Part shown: piece by piece, positions 54,359 through 63,066 of the stretch
How the letters are laid out: every line of letters begins with the position of its first letter
Numbering within the stretch: position 1 is the stretch's first letter
Virus record (IMG/VR): IMGVR_UViG_3300032046_000016
Coordinates: 1 to 64,000 of that record
Reading direction: 5' to 3' (one strand)
Length of the DNA stretch: 64,000 bases
Source of the DNA: a virus
Program-made: the position numbers and the translations under genes
Notes under the pieces: generated by a model
What the model saw: only the letters and a program-made list of their open reading frames with translations
What the model was told of the DNA's origin: nothing
The model's database searches: none

Positions 54359-54666
54359 GCGGCTGCCTCCAGGCTCGGCCCGGAATAACCCGCCTCGACA
54401 ATGGCGGCGGGGGTCGGGAACGTCTTCGTCTCCCGCTGGCGCATCGAACGCCGGCCGGTAGGACCGTGGGAGGGGATGGCGTGGATCAGCATCACGGGAG
54501 TCTCCTCGTAGGGAACCCCGTCACGCCAGCGCAACTGGACTCTCACGATGCAGCCGAGCGTCTCGCAGGGCAACCCACGGAGCGGATGCTGGTGAGCGGC
54601 GAGCGCCAGCTTGAGGCCATCTTCGAACGATTGAGGCAGGCGGCCCGCGAAGTCGGTGAGTGACAA
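54334..54666 (-). CDS. Hypothetical protein
   Basis: A 110-residue protein with a C-x4-C pair (PCETLGCIV) and basic strands (VRVQLRWRDGV). TTG at 54666 follows GGAGGG at five bases. Unknown. Confidence 0.55.
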   Translation of the reverse strand: MSLTDFAGRLPQSFEDGLKLALAAHQHPLRGLPCETLGCIVRVQLRWRDGVPYEETPVMLIHAIPSHGPTGRRSMRQRETKTFPTPAAIVEAGYSGPSLEAAAWLRERHS

Positions 54667-54716
54667 AGTATCCCTCCCGTCCCATTTATCCCGCAGACCG
54701 CCTAATAAATGGTACA

Positions 54717-54753
54717 GGGGCTAGCAACGGCACGGGAACCCGCCGCTAGCCCC
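54717..54753 (-). terminator. Terminator hairpin after the secreted-protein group
   Basis: A perfect 9-bp stem (54717-54725 with 54745-54753) follows the stop codon of the serine protease gene by ten bases. On the minus strand it is followed by TGTACCATTTATT. Likely ends the transcript of the secreted-protein group. Confidence 0.55.
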
Positions 54754-54763
54754 CGCCGACGAC

Positions 54764-55786
54764 TCAGCGTCTTCTCGCGTAGAGTATGCCCGTGCCCATG
54801 ACGAACAGCGCCCCGGCAGCCAGCGCGCCGGCCAGCGCCACGTATCGGATAGCCGGCCCACTCTCCTCGGTCAGGGCGGCGCTCTCAAGGACCGGAAGCT
54901 CGGCGATTCCTCCGACGGAGCCACCGGGACTGAGGCTCCGCCAGTAGTTGAAGTTGCCGATAACGCTGCTCTCCACCCTCACTCCGCAGTTGTCGTTCGG
55001 GTAACACGCGGCATCACCGACGCCGCGCGTGTGGACAGCAACAACGTCGGGGCTGGTGCTGGCAGCCGGGTACCAGACAGGAGAACCGCTCTGGCCGCCG
55101 GCCGTGTCGATCTCATAACTGACGATGTGGGGGCTTACATCGGTCACGAGGTCGTCGTCCCACCATTGCTGCTGCGGATGGTCCCCTGGGTATCCGCTGA
55201 TCCGCGACGCTTGACCCACCGCTGCAAGATCGTCAAACCCCAGGAAACCCGAAAGCCCCGCGAAGCCACTGCCTAGGATAACGGCCCCATAGTCGTATTG
55301 GGCATCGCCGCCCAAGACCCAGCCGGCGACGCTCCACAGCGAGTCGGTTGGCTGCACCTGCGCGCCGAAGGGTTCGGCTACACCATCCTTGCCGGGGGCC
55401 ACTCGAACAGTCGCAGCCCACCCACCGAGGTCGCTGTCATACACGCAGTGACCAGCCGTCGCAACGGTCGCGGGGTAAATGAGGAACCCCGTACACTGGC
55501 ATCCGCTCGCGCAAACGCTGCCGGGCTGACCCGTGATCGTCAGGTAGGCGACCCACCGCCAGGGAGCGGCTACGTTGTTACCAGCACCAATGTACGCGCG
55601 GCCGTCCGGCGGAATAACCGACTCCGGGACCGCCACCGGCTGGAGCGCAACGCGCGCGAGACTCGTACCAGGGGTTCCACCCCGAACGGGCGCAGCAGCG
55701 TCGAACGGCTGAGCGTCGAGAGCCCCGCCGCCAGCGCCTACCAGCATGGCCACGCCAAAGGCGAGACCCACTAGGATTCTCTTCAT
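54764..55786 (-). CDS. Secreted, membrane-anchored V8-like serine protease
   Basis: A 340-residue protein with an N-terminal signal peptide, a trypsin-fold domain and a C-terminal membrane helix with RRR stop-transfer (LAGALAAGALFVMGTGILYARRR). Catalytic triad: His in TAGHCV (about 112), Asp in YDYGAVIL (about 165), Ser in GGQSGSPVW (about 235), in the style of glutamyl endopeptidases. It would act on the outer face of the membrane. Its occurrence in a prophage suggests a lysogenic-conversion trait. ATG at 55786 with AAGGAG. Confidence 0.85.
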   Translation of the reverse strand: MKRILVGLAFGVAMLVGAGGGALDAQPFDAAAPVRGGTPGTSLARVALQPVAVPESVIPPDGRAYIGAGNNVAAPWRWVAYLTITGQPGSVCASGCQCTGFLIYPATVATAGHCVYDSDLGGWAATVRVAPGKDGVAEPFGAQVQPTDSLWSVAGWVLGGDAQYDYGAVILGSGFAGLSGFLGFDDLAAVGQASRISGYPGDHPQQQWWDDDLVTDVSPHIVSYEIDTAGGQSGSPVWYPAASTSPDVVAVHTRGVGDAACYPNDNCGVRVESSVIGNFNYWRSLSPGGSVGGIAELPVLESAALTEESGPAIRYVALAGALAAGALFVMGTGILYARRR

Positions 55787-55797
55787 AGACCAGCTCC

Positions 55798-56052
55798 TTA
55801 GGGGCCCTGCTGTGTTTCCGGTTCGGCGATGAATCCGTCAGATCGGTCAGTCGCCATGAACATCGCAAGAGCAGCAACCATCAGGATCGCGAAGACCATG
55901 ATTGCGGATGCTGCCCCAGCAGTGACACCTCTACGCTTGTAGACATAGAGACCTACCAGCAGCGGTGGCACCGCCAGCAAAGCGAGGGGACCAAGGCCGA
56001 TCAGATACATTACCGCCGCCGCTGCCAGCAGACCCAGGATCAAGCCTCTCAT
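55798..56052 (-). CDS. Small membrane protein
   Basis: An 84-residue protein with two or three hydrophobic segments (about 5-20, 22-38 and 45-67) and an acidic C-terminus. It lies between two secreted-protein genes and may be their membrane partner. Unknown family. Confidence 0.65.
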   Translation of the reverse strand: MRGLILGLLAAAAVMYLIGLGPLALLAVPPLLVGLYVYKRRGVTAGAASAIMVFAILMVAALAMFMATDRSDGFIAEPETQQGP

Positions 56053-56070
56053 CTCGGGATTGCCCCCTTC

Positions 56071-56772
56071 CTAGCCCCCTGTGTACCCGGTGTCACTACC
56101 GTACTGGTTGACGGTGTGCGACACCCAGGGATGCACCTCCTGGAAGCACCAGGAGAAGCAGAGCTTGAACTTGCCCTGCTTCCACACGTAGTACTTGTAC
56201 GGGTAAGACTGCCAGTACTGGACGGCGCCGATCTGCCCGGCGTACTGCCAGCCCAAGGCAACGTTAGAGGGCCACACCCACGACACTGGCGTTCCCGTGA
56301 TTCTGGAGGAATTGTAGCACCAGTAGACCGAGTGATTGAACCTCCAGAGCCGTATGCCCAGCACGTTTCGCGCTTCCCGGTACCGGGTATATGTCCTGCA
56401 GTAGGTGATAGCCGACTCCTTGACCTGACTGGGGGTCGGGGTAGCTTTGACGGCGGGAGCTCTACGCCCCCAGATTGTCGGGCGCGCTAGCTCCTGGCTA
56501 CTAGAACCCGACGCCTGTGCCACAGCCCTCGCTACGTCGCCCGTGAACCCCGCAGGGTTGAACCCCTCGGTCACTATCGACCCTTCGTCGTAGTAGCTGA
56601 TGTTAGGATCGTCGCCACCAGGATCGACGGCCGTGGGGGTAGGCATCGGCGTCGGCGTCGTTCCGCCCCGTATGGGGTCAGTAGGGTCATAAGCCACAAC
56701 CGTTCGGCCGAGCAGAACAACCCCGAGCAGAACGGCGGCGACCAAGACCACGAGCCTGGACTTCATATCCAT
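56071..56772 (-). CDS. Secreted protein with TP-rich linker
   Basis: A 233-residue protein: a signal peptide (VVLVAAVLLGVVLLGRTVVA), a short PTPMPTPT linker, then a region with aromatic residues and four Cys near the C-terminus (CRTYTRY, WCYNSS, LCFSWCFQEVHPW). Disulfides are likely. Function unknown. ATG at 56772; a second ATG two codons later is possible. Confidence 0.65.
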   Translation of the reverse strand: MDMKSRLVVLVAAVLLGVVLLGRTVVAYDPTDPIRGGTTPTPMPTPTAVDPGGDDPNISYYDEGSIVTEGFNPAGFTGDVARAVAQASGSSSQELARPTIWGRRAPAVKATPTPSQVKESAITYCRTYTRYREARNVLGIRLWRFNHSVYWCYNSSRITGTPVSWVWPSNVALGWQYAGQIGAVQYWQSYPYKYYVWKQGKFKLCFSWCFQEVHPWVSHTVNQYGSDTGYTGG

Positions 56773-56835
56773 ATCTCCCTTAGGAAAGGCGGGGCTACCC
56801 GGACATTATGCCATATACTTCGCCTCCTTTCTACG

Positions 56836-57435
56836 CTAGTGCGGTGGGAACGGGTTAGCGCACGTGCTGCCCATCCGTCCATACACGTACTGGAGATCGC
56901 AGATGTCGATATCCTCGTCGCCTCCGGGCGGCTCCAGGTCATAGGCGGGGCTGTAGCACAGGAGCCCGAAGACGCACCCGAAGCGGGGCTCGATGATCTG
57001 CCAGTCCAGCACGTCGACCGAACAGTCGCCGTTCAGGTCGCCCTGCAGGTGCGTGGGCGTGGGTCTCGGCGTCGGGGAAGGCGGGGCAATCGTGGGCGTG
57101 GCGGTGGGAGTAGCGATCGCCGTGGGAGTCGCGGTAGGCGACGACGTCCACGTTGGTGAGCTAGTTGCGGTAGGTGATTTCGTCGAGGTAGGGAAGCTCG
57201 TTGCGGTGGCTGAGCTCGTGGCGGTAGGTGTCTTCGTTACCCTCGGCGTCCTCGTGGCGGTAGGCGTCCTAGTCGGTCTAGGTGTGCGCGTGGGAGTCGG
57301 GGAGCGACAGAAGCGCGGGAAGCGCTGGCAGAAGGTCGGACGCGGTGTAGGTGTCGCCCGCGGTGTAGATGCCGCCAGGACCGGCACCGCCATTGGCATG
57401 AGCGCCAGCAGCAGGATCAATACGATACGAGTCAT
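56836..57435 (-). CDS. Secreted TP-rich protein with dockerin-like domain
   Basis: A 199-residue protein: signal peptide (IVLILLLALMPMAVPVLA), a 100-residue stalk almost wholly Thr, Pro, Ser and Arg (TPTRTPRP type), then a domain that begins GDLNGDCSVDVLDWQI and repeats as GDEDIDICDLQYVYG, the two Ca-binding loops of dockerin. Dockerin binds cohesin partners on cell surfaces. Such proteins are usual in some free-living bacteria and unexpected in phages. ATG at 57435. Confidence 0.72.
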   Translation of the reverse strand: MTRIVLILLLALMPMAVPVLAASTPRATPTPRPTFCQRFPRFCRSPTPTRTPRPTRTPTATRTPRVTKTPTATSSATATSFPTSTKSPTATSSPTWTSSPTATPTAIATPTATPTIAPPSPTPRPTPTHLQGDLNGDCSVDVLDWQIIEPRFGCVFGLLCYSPAYDLEPPGGDEDIDICDLQYVYGRMGSTCANPFPPH

Positions 57436-57595
57436 TCCCCCGCCCCGATGCCAAGAAGAAGGCCCCGGCAGCCTGACGCTACCGAGGCCATGCTGTAAAC
57501 TCTGTGCAGCCGTTGGCCTGGTCACGCAGGCTGACGGTTAGGGCGCTCGTCGTGGTCACTTCACGGCGGGCGTCCGCCTTCTCCTTGGCAGTATC

Positions 57596-57624
57596 TTTGT
57601 ACTCGCCCCTTCACACTATGTCAA
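57596..57624 (-). promoter_or_regulatory. Promoter of the secreted-protein group
   Basis: TTGACA (57619-57624), a 17-bp spacer and TACAAA (57596-57601) on the minus strand, about 160 bases before the ATG at 57435. The long leader (57436-57590) has no gene I can support; a 26-codon frame from a GTG lacks a Shine-Dalgarno. Confidence 0.55.
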
Positions 57625-57642
57625 GGCCTTAGGCCAACGTCA

Positions 57643-59733
57643 TTATCTTCGCGTCACCGATGGTCCATCGGGCCCGGCAGCCACGGTCAAGACGCGCTGG
57701 AAGCTGTCGGCCATCTCCTCGATATGCGTCACGACCAGTACCAGGTCGAAGTCGTCCTGCACCCCGCGGATAGCCTCCAGGAGGCGCTTACGGCCTTCCG
57801 TGTCCTGCGTACCGAACCCCTCGTCGATGGCGAGCAGCGGCATGGCGGCGTCGGCCCGGCGCGCCAGCAGGCGCGCCAGCGCCAGCCGGACGGCGAAGTC
57901 GACGCGGAACTTCTGCCCGCCGCTGCAATTCTCGTACGGTAGCTCGCCGGCCTCGTTCGTCGTCAGGACGTCCAGCGTCTCTATCGGCTGAGCGCCATCC
58001 TTCTTCGAGGCGCGTTGCGTCCTCAGCTCGACCCGGGCTCCCGACCACAGCCGATCCAGCAGCTCGTTCGCCATGCTCTCCAGCTCGGGCAGCGCTCGAT
58101 CCACGAGTAGCGCCTGTACCCCTCGTTTCCCGAACGCGTCGCCGAGCTCCTGATAGTCGGCCTGTTCCTCGGTCTGTGCCGCGACGCGCAGCCTCAATTG
58201 CCGGAGTTGCTCCTCCGCCTCCTGCGCCAGCCTTACCTCTGTCTCCAGCGCAGCAGCCTGGTCGCGGGCAGCCGTGTGCGCTTCCTCGCACTCCCTCTTC
58301 TTGGCATCGGCAGCGGTCAGCCGGTCCTGGAGGCTGCGCCGCGCCCCTTCCAGGTCGCCTATCGCGTCCAGTTGCTCGCGCGCGACACCCAAGATGTTGC
58401 TCGCCGCCAACAGGCCCTTGCGCAGGTCTTCGAGCAACCTCTCCAGGTCGGGAACCTTCGCCGCCGCCTCCCGGGCCGCCTTGACCTGCGCGCGCAGCTC
58501 GGGCACCCCGGACGCCCTTCGCCGCAGGTCCTGCAGAGTGGTGACGAGCCCCTCTTTGGCGGCTATCTGCTGCTCAAGCTCAGAGACGAACTCGGCAGCC
58601 TCGACTTCCCTATCCAGTTGCGAGCCCTGCTCAAACAGCGCCTTCGCTGCCGCCGGCGTCAGGGGCTGCAGGCAGGTCGGGCAAGGCATGTTCTCCTCGC
58701 CCTCGGCGAGCGTCGCCAGGCCCAGGTATCGCTTGGCCTGTTGCTGTTTGGCGTCAACCTCCGCCTGCCAGCGCCCGCGGGCTTCACCGTATCGTTGCCT
58801 GAGCTCAGGGAGATCACGGATCTCCTCCTCCAGAGCGGCGACCTCTTCCTCCACGTTCTCGTTCGGCTCCAGCCTGGCTTCCAGGCCGGGCAGCGCCGCC
58901 GCCTTCTCCTGGAGGTCCGCCAGCTCCTTCTTCTTCTCCTCGCGGTCTGTCTCAAACCTGTCGTACTCGTGCTGATAGACGTCCACCTGGCTGCGCAGCG
59001 CAGACTGCTCGGCGGCCTTCGCCACCGCGTCGGCCAACTGCTGAGCGAGAGCGGACTGAGCCTCGCTCGCGGCGAGCAGCTCGTCGGCGGCCCGGGCAAC
59101 CTCTTCCCTGGCGGTGAGAAGCCGGGCTCGGCAATGGCCCAGCTTGGACGCCTGCGCCTCAAGCGTCTCCTCGGCCCCCCTGGCAGCGGCCAGCTCGGTC
59201 GTCAGGTCGAGGGCGCGCCGGCGGCAGACGTCAGACAGCTCCTGGTAGCGCTCCAATCCCAGGATGGCGGCCAGGACCTCCTGCCGGTGGGCCGGCTGAG
59301 CCTGGGTGAAGACGTCGGCCTTGCCTTGGGCGAAGAACGCCGTGTTCACGAACGTGTCGTAGTCCATCCGGAGCAGGGCGCAGATGAACGCTTCCGTGCT
59401 GGCGATGGACGCGCCGGTGAGGATCTCGCCGCCCGGTCCGAACAGGAGCAGGTAGGACCTCTTCCCGCGAACGCGGCGGCGCTCGACGCGATACTCCTTC
59501 TCCTGCGCCTTGAACGTCACCTCCACGATCATGTCCTCGGCGCCTTGCCGGATCAGCTCGTCGTCGGACCTAGAGCGCGCCTGGCCCCACAGCGCCCACG
59601 TCAGCGCCTCCAGGATGCTAGACTTCCCCGCTCCGTTCGGGCCCACCAGCGCGGCGACGTGCAGATCTCGCAGATCTACCTCGGTGTCCTGGTAAGGCAG
59701 GAAGTTACGCAGTCTCAGTGTCAGCGGTATCAT
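57643..59733 (-). CDS. sbcC: SbcC/Rad50-type ATPase
   Basis: A 696-residue SMC-like protein, shorter than cellular SbcC (about 1,000). Walker A VGPNGAGKSSILEAL near residue 30, long coiled coils, a zinc hook CPTC near residue 350, ABC signature NCSGGQKF near 600 and Walker B LLAIDEGFGTQD near 635. With SbcD it forms a nuclease complex that acts on DNA ends and hairpins; phage T4 gp46/47 and T5 D12/D13 are the parallels. ATG at 59733 overlaps the SbcD stop. Confidence 0.92.
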   Translation of the reverse strand: MIPLTLRLRNFLPYQDTEVDLRDLHVAALVGPNGAGKSSILEALTWALWGQARSRSDDELIRQGAEDMIVEVTFKAQEKEYRVERRRVRGKRSYLLLFGPGGEILTGASIASTEAFICALLRMDYDTFVNTAFFAQGKADVFTQAQPAHRQEVLAAILGLERYQELSDVCRRRALDLTTELAAARGAEETLEAQASKLGHCRARLLTAREEVARAADELLAASEAQSALAQQLADAVAKAAEQSALRSQVDVYQHEYDRFETDREEKKKELADLQEKAAALPGLEARLEPNENVEEEVAALEEEIRDLPELRQRYGEARGRWQAEVDAKQQQAKRYLGLATLAEGEENMPCPTCLQPLTPAAAKALFEQGSQLDREVEAAEFVSELEQQIAAKEGLVTTLQDLRRRASGVPELRAQVKAAREAAAKVPDLERLLEDLRKGLLAASNILGVAREQLDAIGDLEGARRSLQDRLTAADAKKRECEEAHTAARDQAAALETEVRLAQEAEEQLRQLRLRVAAQTEEQADYQELGDAFGKRGVQALLVDRALPELESMANELLDRLWSGARVELRTQRASKKDGAQPIETLDVLTTNEAGELPYENCSGGQKFRVDFAVRLALARLLARRADAAMPLLAIDEGFGTQDTEGRKRLLEAIRGVQDDFDLVLVVTHIEEMADSFQRVLTVAAGPDGPSVTRR

Positions 59734-60920
59734 GGCTCTGCCATCACCGTCTCGGCCCGCCGCAGCAGGCGTTCCCGTCGTTTCGGCTCCTCGACCTTGT
59801 CAGCCAGGTATACCCGCAGGGCGTCCAGCGGCGTCATGCTTTCCACGGCCTCCTCAGTCCGACGTCGGACCTCGCCCTCGAGATCGAGCTTGATGCCCTG
59901 CACCGAGAACGCGGGCGCCAGGGCGCGCTGCAGGGCCGGCATGTCCAACTGACTGGCCACCGAGCGAGGCCCGGACACGATCACCCTCACGATGGCGTCC
60001 TCGATGCCGGCCGTTTCGATGGCGCCCACGACGAAGACGGTAGGCATGTCGCACTCGGCCGGCACCTCAACCTTGACGGTGACGAGCCGCCGGTTCCACA
60101 CCGGAAGCGGCTTCACCTGCACTTTCTGGCTGATAATATCAACCAAAAGCGCCACCTTCTCCTGGCCCTCCTCGCTGAAGTCGACGGACTGCAGGCTGCC
60201 GCTGTACCAGGCGGGCAGTGGGGCGCTCACCTGCTGGCACTCGTGTATGTGGCCTAGGGCGGCGTAGGTGACCCCGGAGAGCGCCAGGTGCAGGGCGCTG
60301 ATGGCAATCTCGTCGCCGACCGACAGGAGCCTCTCGCTGCCGTAGCGGGCCCCGACGATCGGCAGGTGGCCGGCGATGATGCGGACGCCCTCACACTTCT
60401 CGGCCGCCGCCGCCATCATCGCCTTGACGATGCGCTCGGCGACGATCAGCATCGGGTCGCCACGGCCCAGGTCGCCCTCTTCCAGCCATTGGCGCGCGCT
60501 CGGCGCCGGCACACCCAGGATCTCCAACGGGCCGCTATTCGTCTCTACCCGGTACAGGCCCACTCGGTCGATGATCACAAGCGGAAGGCCGGCCGCCTTC
60601 AGCGCGTCGTAGGCGGTGTCCCTGGAGGTCAACCTCAGGGCATCGTGGTTGCCTAAGACCACGACGATCGGGATCGCTTTCTTGTCAGCCAGTCGGCGCA
60701 GCGGCTCCGCGAAGGCTCGCAGCACGATCGGGCTCGGCCGGCGCACCGCGAAGGCGTCGCCGCAGAACACGAACGCGTCAACGCCGTGCAGAACGGCGAG
60801 GTCAGTCGTCTCCTCCCAGGCGCGCACGTAGTCAGCCATGCGCAGGGAGCTGCCATCGGGGGCAAGAGGCGCGTCTGGCGCCAGGTCGAGGTGAAGGTCC
60901 GCACAGTGCAACAGGCGCAT
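59730..60920 (-). CDS. sbcD: SbcD/Mre11-type nuclease
   Basis: A 396-residue metallophosphoesterase. Motifs in order: HCADLHLD, FVFCGDAF, VVLGNHDALR, IIAGHLPIVG and LGHIHECQQV, giving the two-metal site. The C-terminus is the capping domain that contacts SbcC. ATG at 60920 has an ATAGGAGGGCATCTGA leader and a promoter at 60946-60974, so sbcDC is its own unit. Confidence 0.92.
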   Translation of the reverse strand: MRLLHCADLHLDLAPDAPLAPDGSSLRMADYVRAWEETTDLAVLHGVDAFVFCGDAFAVRRPSPIVLRAFAEPLRRLADKKAIPIVVVLGNHDALRLTSRDTAYDALKAAGLPLVIIDRVGLYRVETNSGPLEILGVPAPSARQWLEEGDLGRGDPMLIVAERIVKAMMAAAAEKCEGVRIIAGHLPIVGARYGSERLLSVGDEIAISALHLALSGVTYAALGHIHECQQVSAPLPAWYSGSLQSVDFSEEGQEKVALLVDIISQKVQVKPLPVWNRRLVTVKVEVPAECDMPTVFVVGAIETAGIEDAIVRVIVSGPRSVASQLDMPALQRALAPAFSVQGIKLDLEGEVRRRTEEAVESMTPLDALRVYLADKVEEPKRRERLLRRAETVMAEP

Positions 60921-60945
60921 TCAGATGCCCTCCTATGCTGTGTAC

Positions 60946-60974
60946 AGAGTAGCAGACGGGAACGCAAGTGTCAA
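60946..60974 (-). promoter_or_regulatory. Promoter of sbcDC
   Basis: TTGACA (60969-60974), a 17-bp spacer ending in TGC, and TACTCT (60946-60951) on the minus strand. The upstream ACGGCGTACCA is shared with the lipoprotein promoter. Confidence 0.75.
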
Positions 60975-61261
60975 TTGGTACGCCGTGGCGCGAGGCATCC
61001 CTCGGCCTCGGCTGTGGCGGCAAGCCGAACGAACGCAGCCTGCCGAGCGCTGCGCCGCCGTTCTAGCTCGGCCAGGTGAGCCCGCCGGAGCTGGGCACCC
61101 CGTCGCTGAAGATACCGCCGGCCAGTCGGAGAAACGACGTCGGTCGACCAATGATGGCGGCGGGCCCAAGCAACCGCTGGCGGATAGCCTCCCGGCGCCT
61201 CAGTAAAGAGGTGCTGCGGCTTCCCGTAGGTCGGTCCCTCCCACGGCGTCCAATCGTTCAT
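60971..61261 (-). CDS. Hypothetical small basic protein
   Basis: A 96-residue protein starting WTPWEGPTYG with an Arg-rich helix (RRAHLAELERRRSAR). ATG at 61261 or GTG one codon upstream; the GTGA overlap supports translation. Its stop overlaps the -35 box of the sbcDC promoter. Unknown. Confidence 0.55.
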   Translation of the reverse strand: MNDWTPWEGPTYGKPQHLFTEAPGGYPPAVAWARRHHWSTDVVSPTGRRYLQRRGAQLRRAHLAELERRRSARQAAFVRLAATAEAEGCLAPRRTN

Positions 61262-61680
61262 CACACAGGCTGGACGACGTAGCCTAGCCTCCCCGTCCGC
61301 GTGTGAGCCCGGCCCCGCAGCTCATTCTCCACGTACGCGGCCTTGTCACCGTCCAGCTCACCGTCAGCGAAGATCATCCCCTCGGGATCATGGCGGTAGT
61401 CCCATATCCCGCTCAGCGTCTCGAAGCCGTCGGGCGAGCGGGTTACCTCGAGGGCGAGGCCAAGCGGGTGCAGGAGCCGGCGGTTCACCTCCTGGAGATA
61501 CCCCAGGCGCCTGAACTCCTCGACGGGCATCCGATGCCCGGTCCCACCGTCCGCCACATCGGTAGGTGGCTCAAGCCCGACGCAGCGAGAGCACAGGCCG
61601 GGCTTCACCCAGGTACAGCCTCCATCACAGGCGCGGCTGTCCGTACAGCCGCAGACGCGGCATCGCTGCTCGTCAGTCAT
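61261..61680 (-). CDS. Zinc-finger phage protein
   Basis: A 139-residue protein. The first 35 residues hold CRVCGCTDSRACDGGC and LCSRC, a cysteine pattern common in small phage proteins. The remainder has a NRRLLHPLGLALEV helix and a final beta part. ATG at 61680 with AAGGAG. Function unknown. Confidence 0.65.
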   Translation of the reverse strand: MTDEQRCRVCGCTDSRACDGGCTWVKPGLCSRCVGLEPPTDVADGGTGHRMPVEEFRRLGYLQEVNRRLLHPLGLALEVTRSPDGFETLSGIWDYRHDPEGMIFADGELDGDKAAYVENELRGRAHTRTGRLGYVVQPV

Positions 61681-61783
61681 GTGGTTCTCCTTCCATTTAC
61701 GCTCGACGGGGTCTCGGAACTCCTCGTGGCCAACGGTTCTTACCCGCCACGATGCAACGCGCTATCTGAGCCGCGGAGGCTCT

Positions 61784-62707
61784 TCATCTGCCCTCCATCA
61801 CCGGAAACTCTTCCCAGGCCCTCCCCTGCAGGACGTTGCCGCCCCAGGTCCCGCCCTTCTTGGCCGAACCGCCCCACTGCTTGAAATAGAAGGGCACGTT
61901 GGCGCCCACACACTGATCGCGCAGCGCCAGCACCAATCGCAGCCCTCTCAGGCTCGGCTTGTAGCCGGTGCCGTCGCAGGCCAGGCAGGTCGGCACCGCC
62001 CGCCCGCGTACCTGCATACAGCCACACGGTTGCACCAGGGCGCGATAGATCGGCCCCAGGCTCTCGCCGCCAACGACCACCCAGCCAAGCGTCGGCAGCC
62101 AGGCGCTCAGGTCCACAGCCTCAAGCAGCGGCTCCAGGCACACCCAATACAGCGCCGCCTCGACGCTCAGGAGCTTCGGGATGCGGATCTCCGCGAAGCG
62201 CTGGTTCTCGACCGACACGCCAAGCTGGACATTCGGCAGAGGCCACGTAGGACGGAAGGGGATCGGCGTCTCCAGTACAGGCTGAAGCGCTCGAGAGTTC
62301 AGATACCGGCCGCCGTAGGCGGTGGACTGGCGCCAGACATCGTCAGCGAAGCCTGGACGCGACAGCATCCTCACCATGATCTCCGGGCGCTTGGTCAGGA
62401 GCAGGTACGTGTGCTGAGGCGTCGCGGCCATGACCGCGAAGGTCTGCAGGACGAAGTCTTCCGGCATCTCCTCGTGGAAGAGGTCCGACATCGAGCAGAC
62501 GAACACCCGACGCGGCCGGCGCCATTTGACCGGCTCCATCAGCCGCTCAGGGTGCAGGACCAGGCGCGCCTCGCCACGGACGAAGCGAGGACCGCCCCGG
62601 CGCAGGACGATCCGCTCAGCCCAACAGAAGGCGCAGCCCGGCGACGTCTTCCAACAGTTGTCCGCCAGGTTCAGGGTCTCGTCGGCCCACTCAATACCAG
62701 TCGGCAT
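61784..62707 (-). CDS. DUF5131 (phage Gp37/Gp68-like) protein
   Basis: A 307-residue protein with TGIEWADETLNLADNCWKTSPGCAFCWAE at its start and later VFVCSMSDLFHEEMPEDF, LLTKRPE, LGVSVENQ and GGESL plus FYFKQWGG near the end, all typical of this family. The early Cys triad resembles radical-SAM-type sites, but the reaction is not known. ATG at 62707. The gap of about 100 bases on its left holds nothing clear. Confidence 0.82.
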   Translation of the reverse strand: MPTGIEWADETLNLADNCWKTSPGCAFCWAERIVLRRGGPRFVRGEARLVLHPERLMEPVKWRRPRRVFVCSMSDLFHEEMPEDFVLQTFAVMAATPQHTYLLLTKRPEIMVRMLSRPGFADDVWRQSTAYGGRYLNSRALQPVLETPIPFRPTWPLPNVQLGVSVENQRFAEIRIPKLLSVEAALYWVCLEPLLEAVDLSAWLPTLGWVVVGGESLGPIYRALVQPCGCMQVRGRAVPTCLACDGTGYKPSLRGLRLVLALRDQCVGANVPFYFKQWGGSAKKGGTWGGNVLQGRAWEEFPVMEGR

Positions 62708-63063
62708 CACAGGTCTCGCGGGGCCGGATCGCCCATCTTCAGCTCGTGGCCCATTACCGCGTGACCATCGTCGGCGAAGACGAAGCGGACGGCGGCACCA
62801 TCCTTCAGGATCTCTCTGCCGGCGTCGCCTTCCTTGCTCCTCCACGTGAGCTCGATCGCGCCGTGCGACCAGGACAGGGAGAGCTGCAAGGACGGCGTGC
62901 TGGTGATAGGCACCTCAGTCCCGAAGATGTCGATGCGCGCCAGGCGCAGCGGCCTCAGGCACGGCAACAAGCGCCGCATCCACGCCGGCCATTCCCAGCG
63001 CGCGCCGGGGATGCCAAGGCCCTTGTGCACGACCTGTGGCGGATTGTCGGGCGGTCCTTCCAT
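62707..63063 (-). CDS. Hypothetical protein
   Basis: A 118-residue protein: Pro-rich N-terminus, a RLARIDIFGTEVPI strand, a LSLSWSHGAIELTWRSK beta hairpin and a charged end. ATG at 63063. Unrecognised. Confidence 0.58.
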   Translation of the reverse strand: MEGPPDNPPQVVHKGLGIPGARWEWPAWMRRLLPCLRPLRLARIDIFGTEVPITSTPSLQLSLSWSHGAIELTWRSKEGDAGREILKDGAAVRFVFADDGHAVMGHELKMGDPAPRDL

Positions 63064-63066
63064 CGC

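Noticed and set aside
58198-59952. A 584-codon plus-strand frame opposite sbcC
   Set aside because: Antisense to a gene with complete SbcC motifs; low-complexity Leu/Arg/Gly translation.
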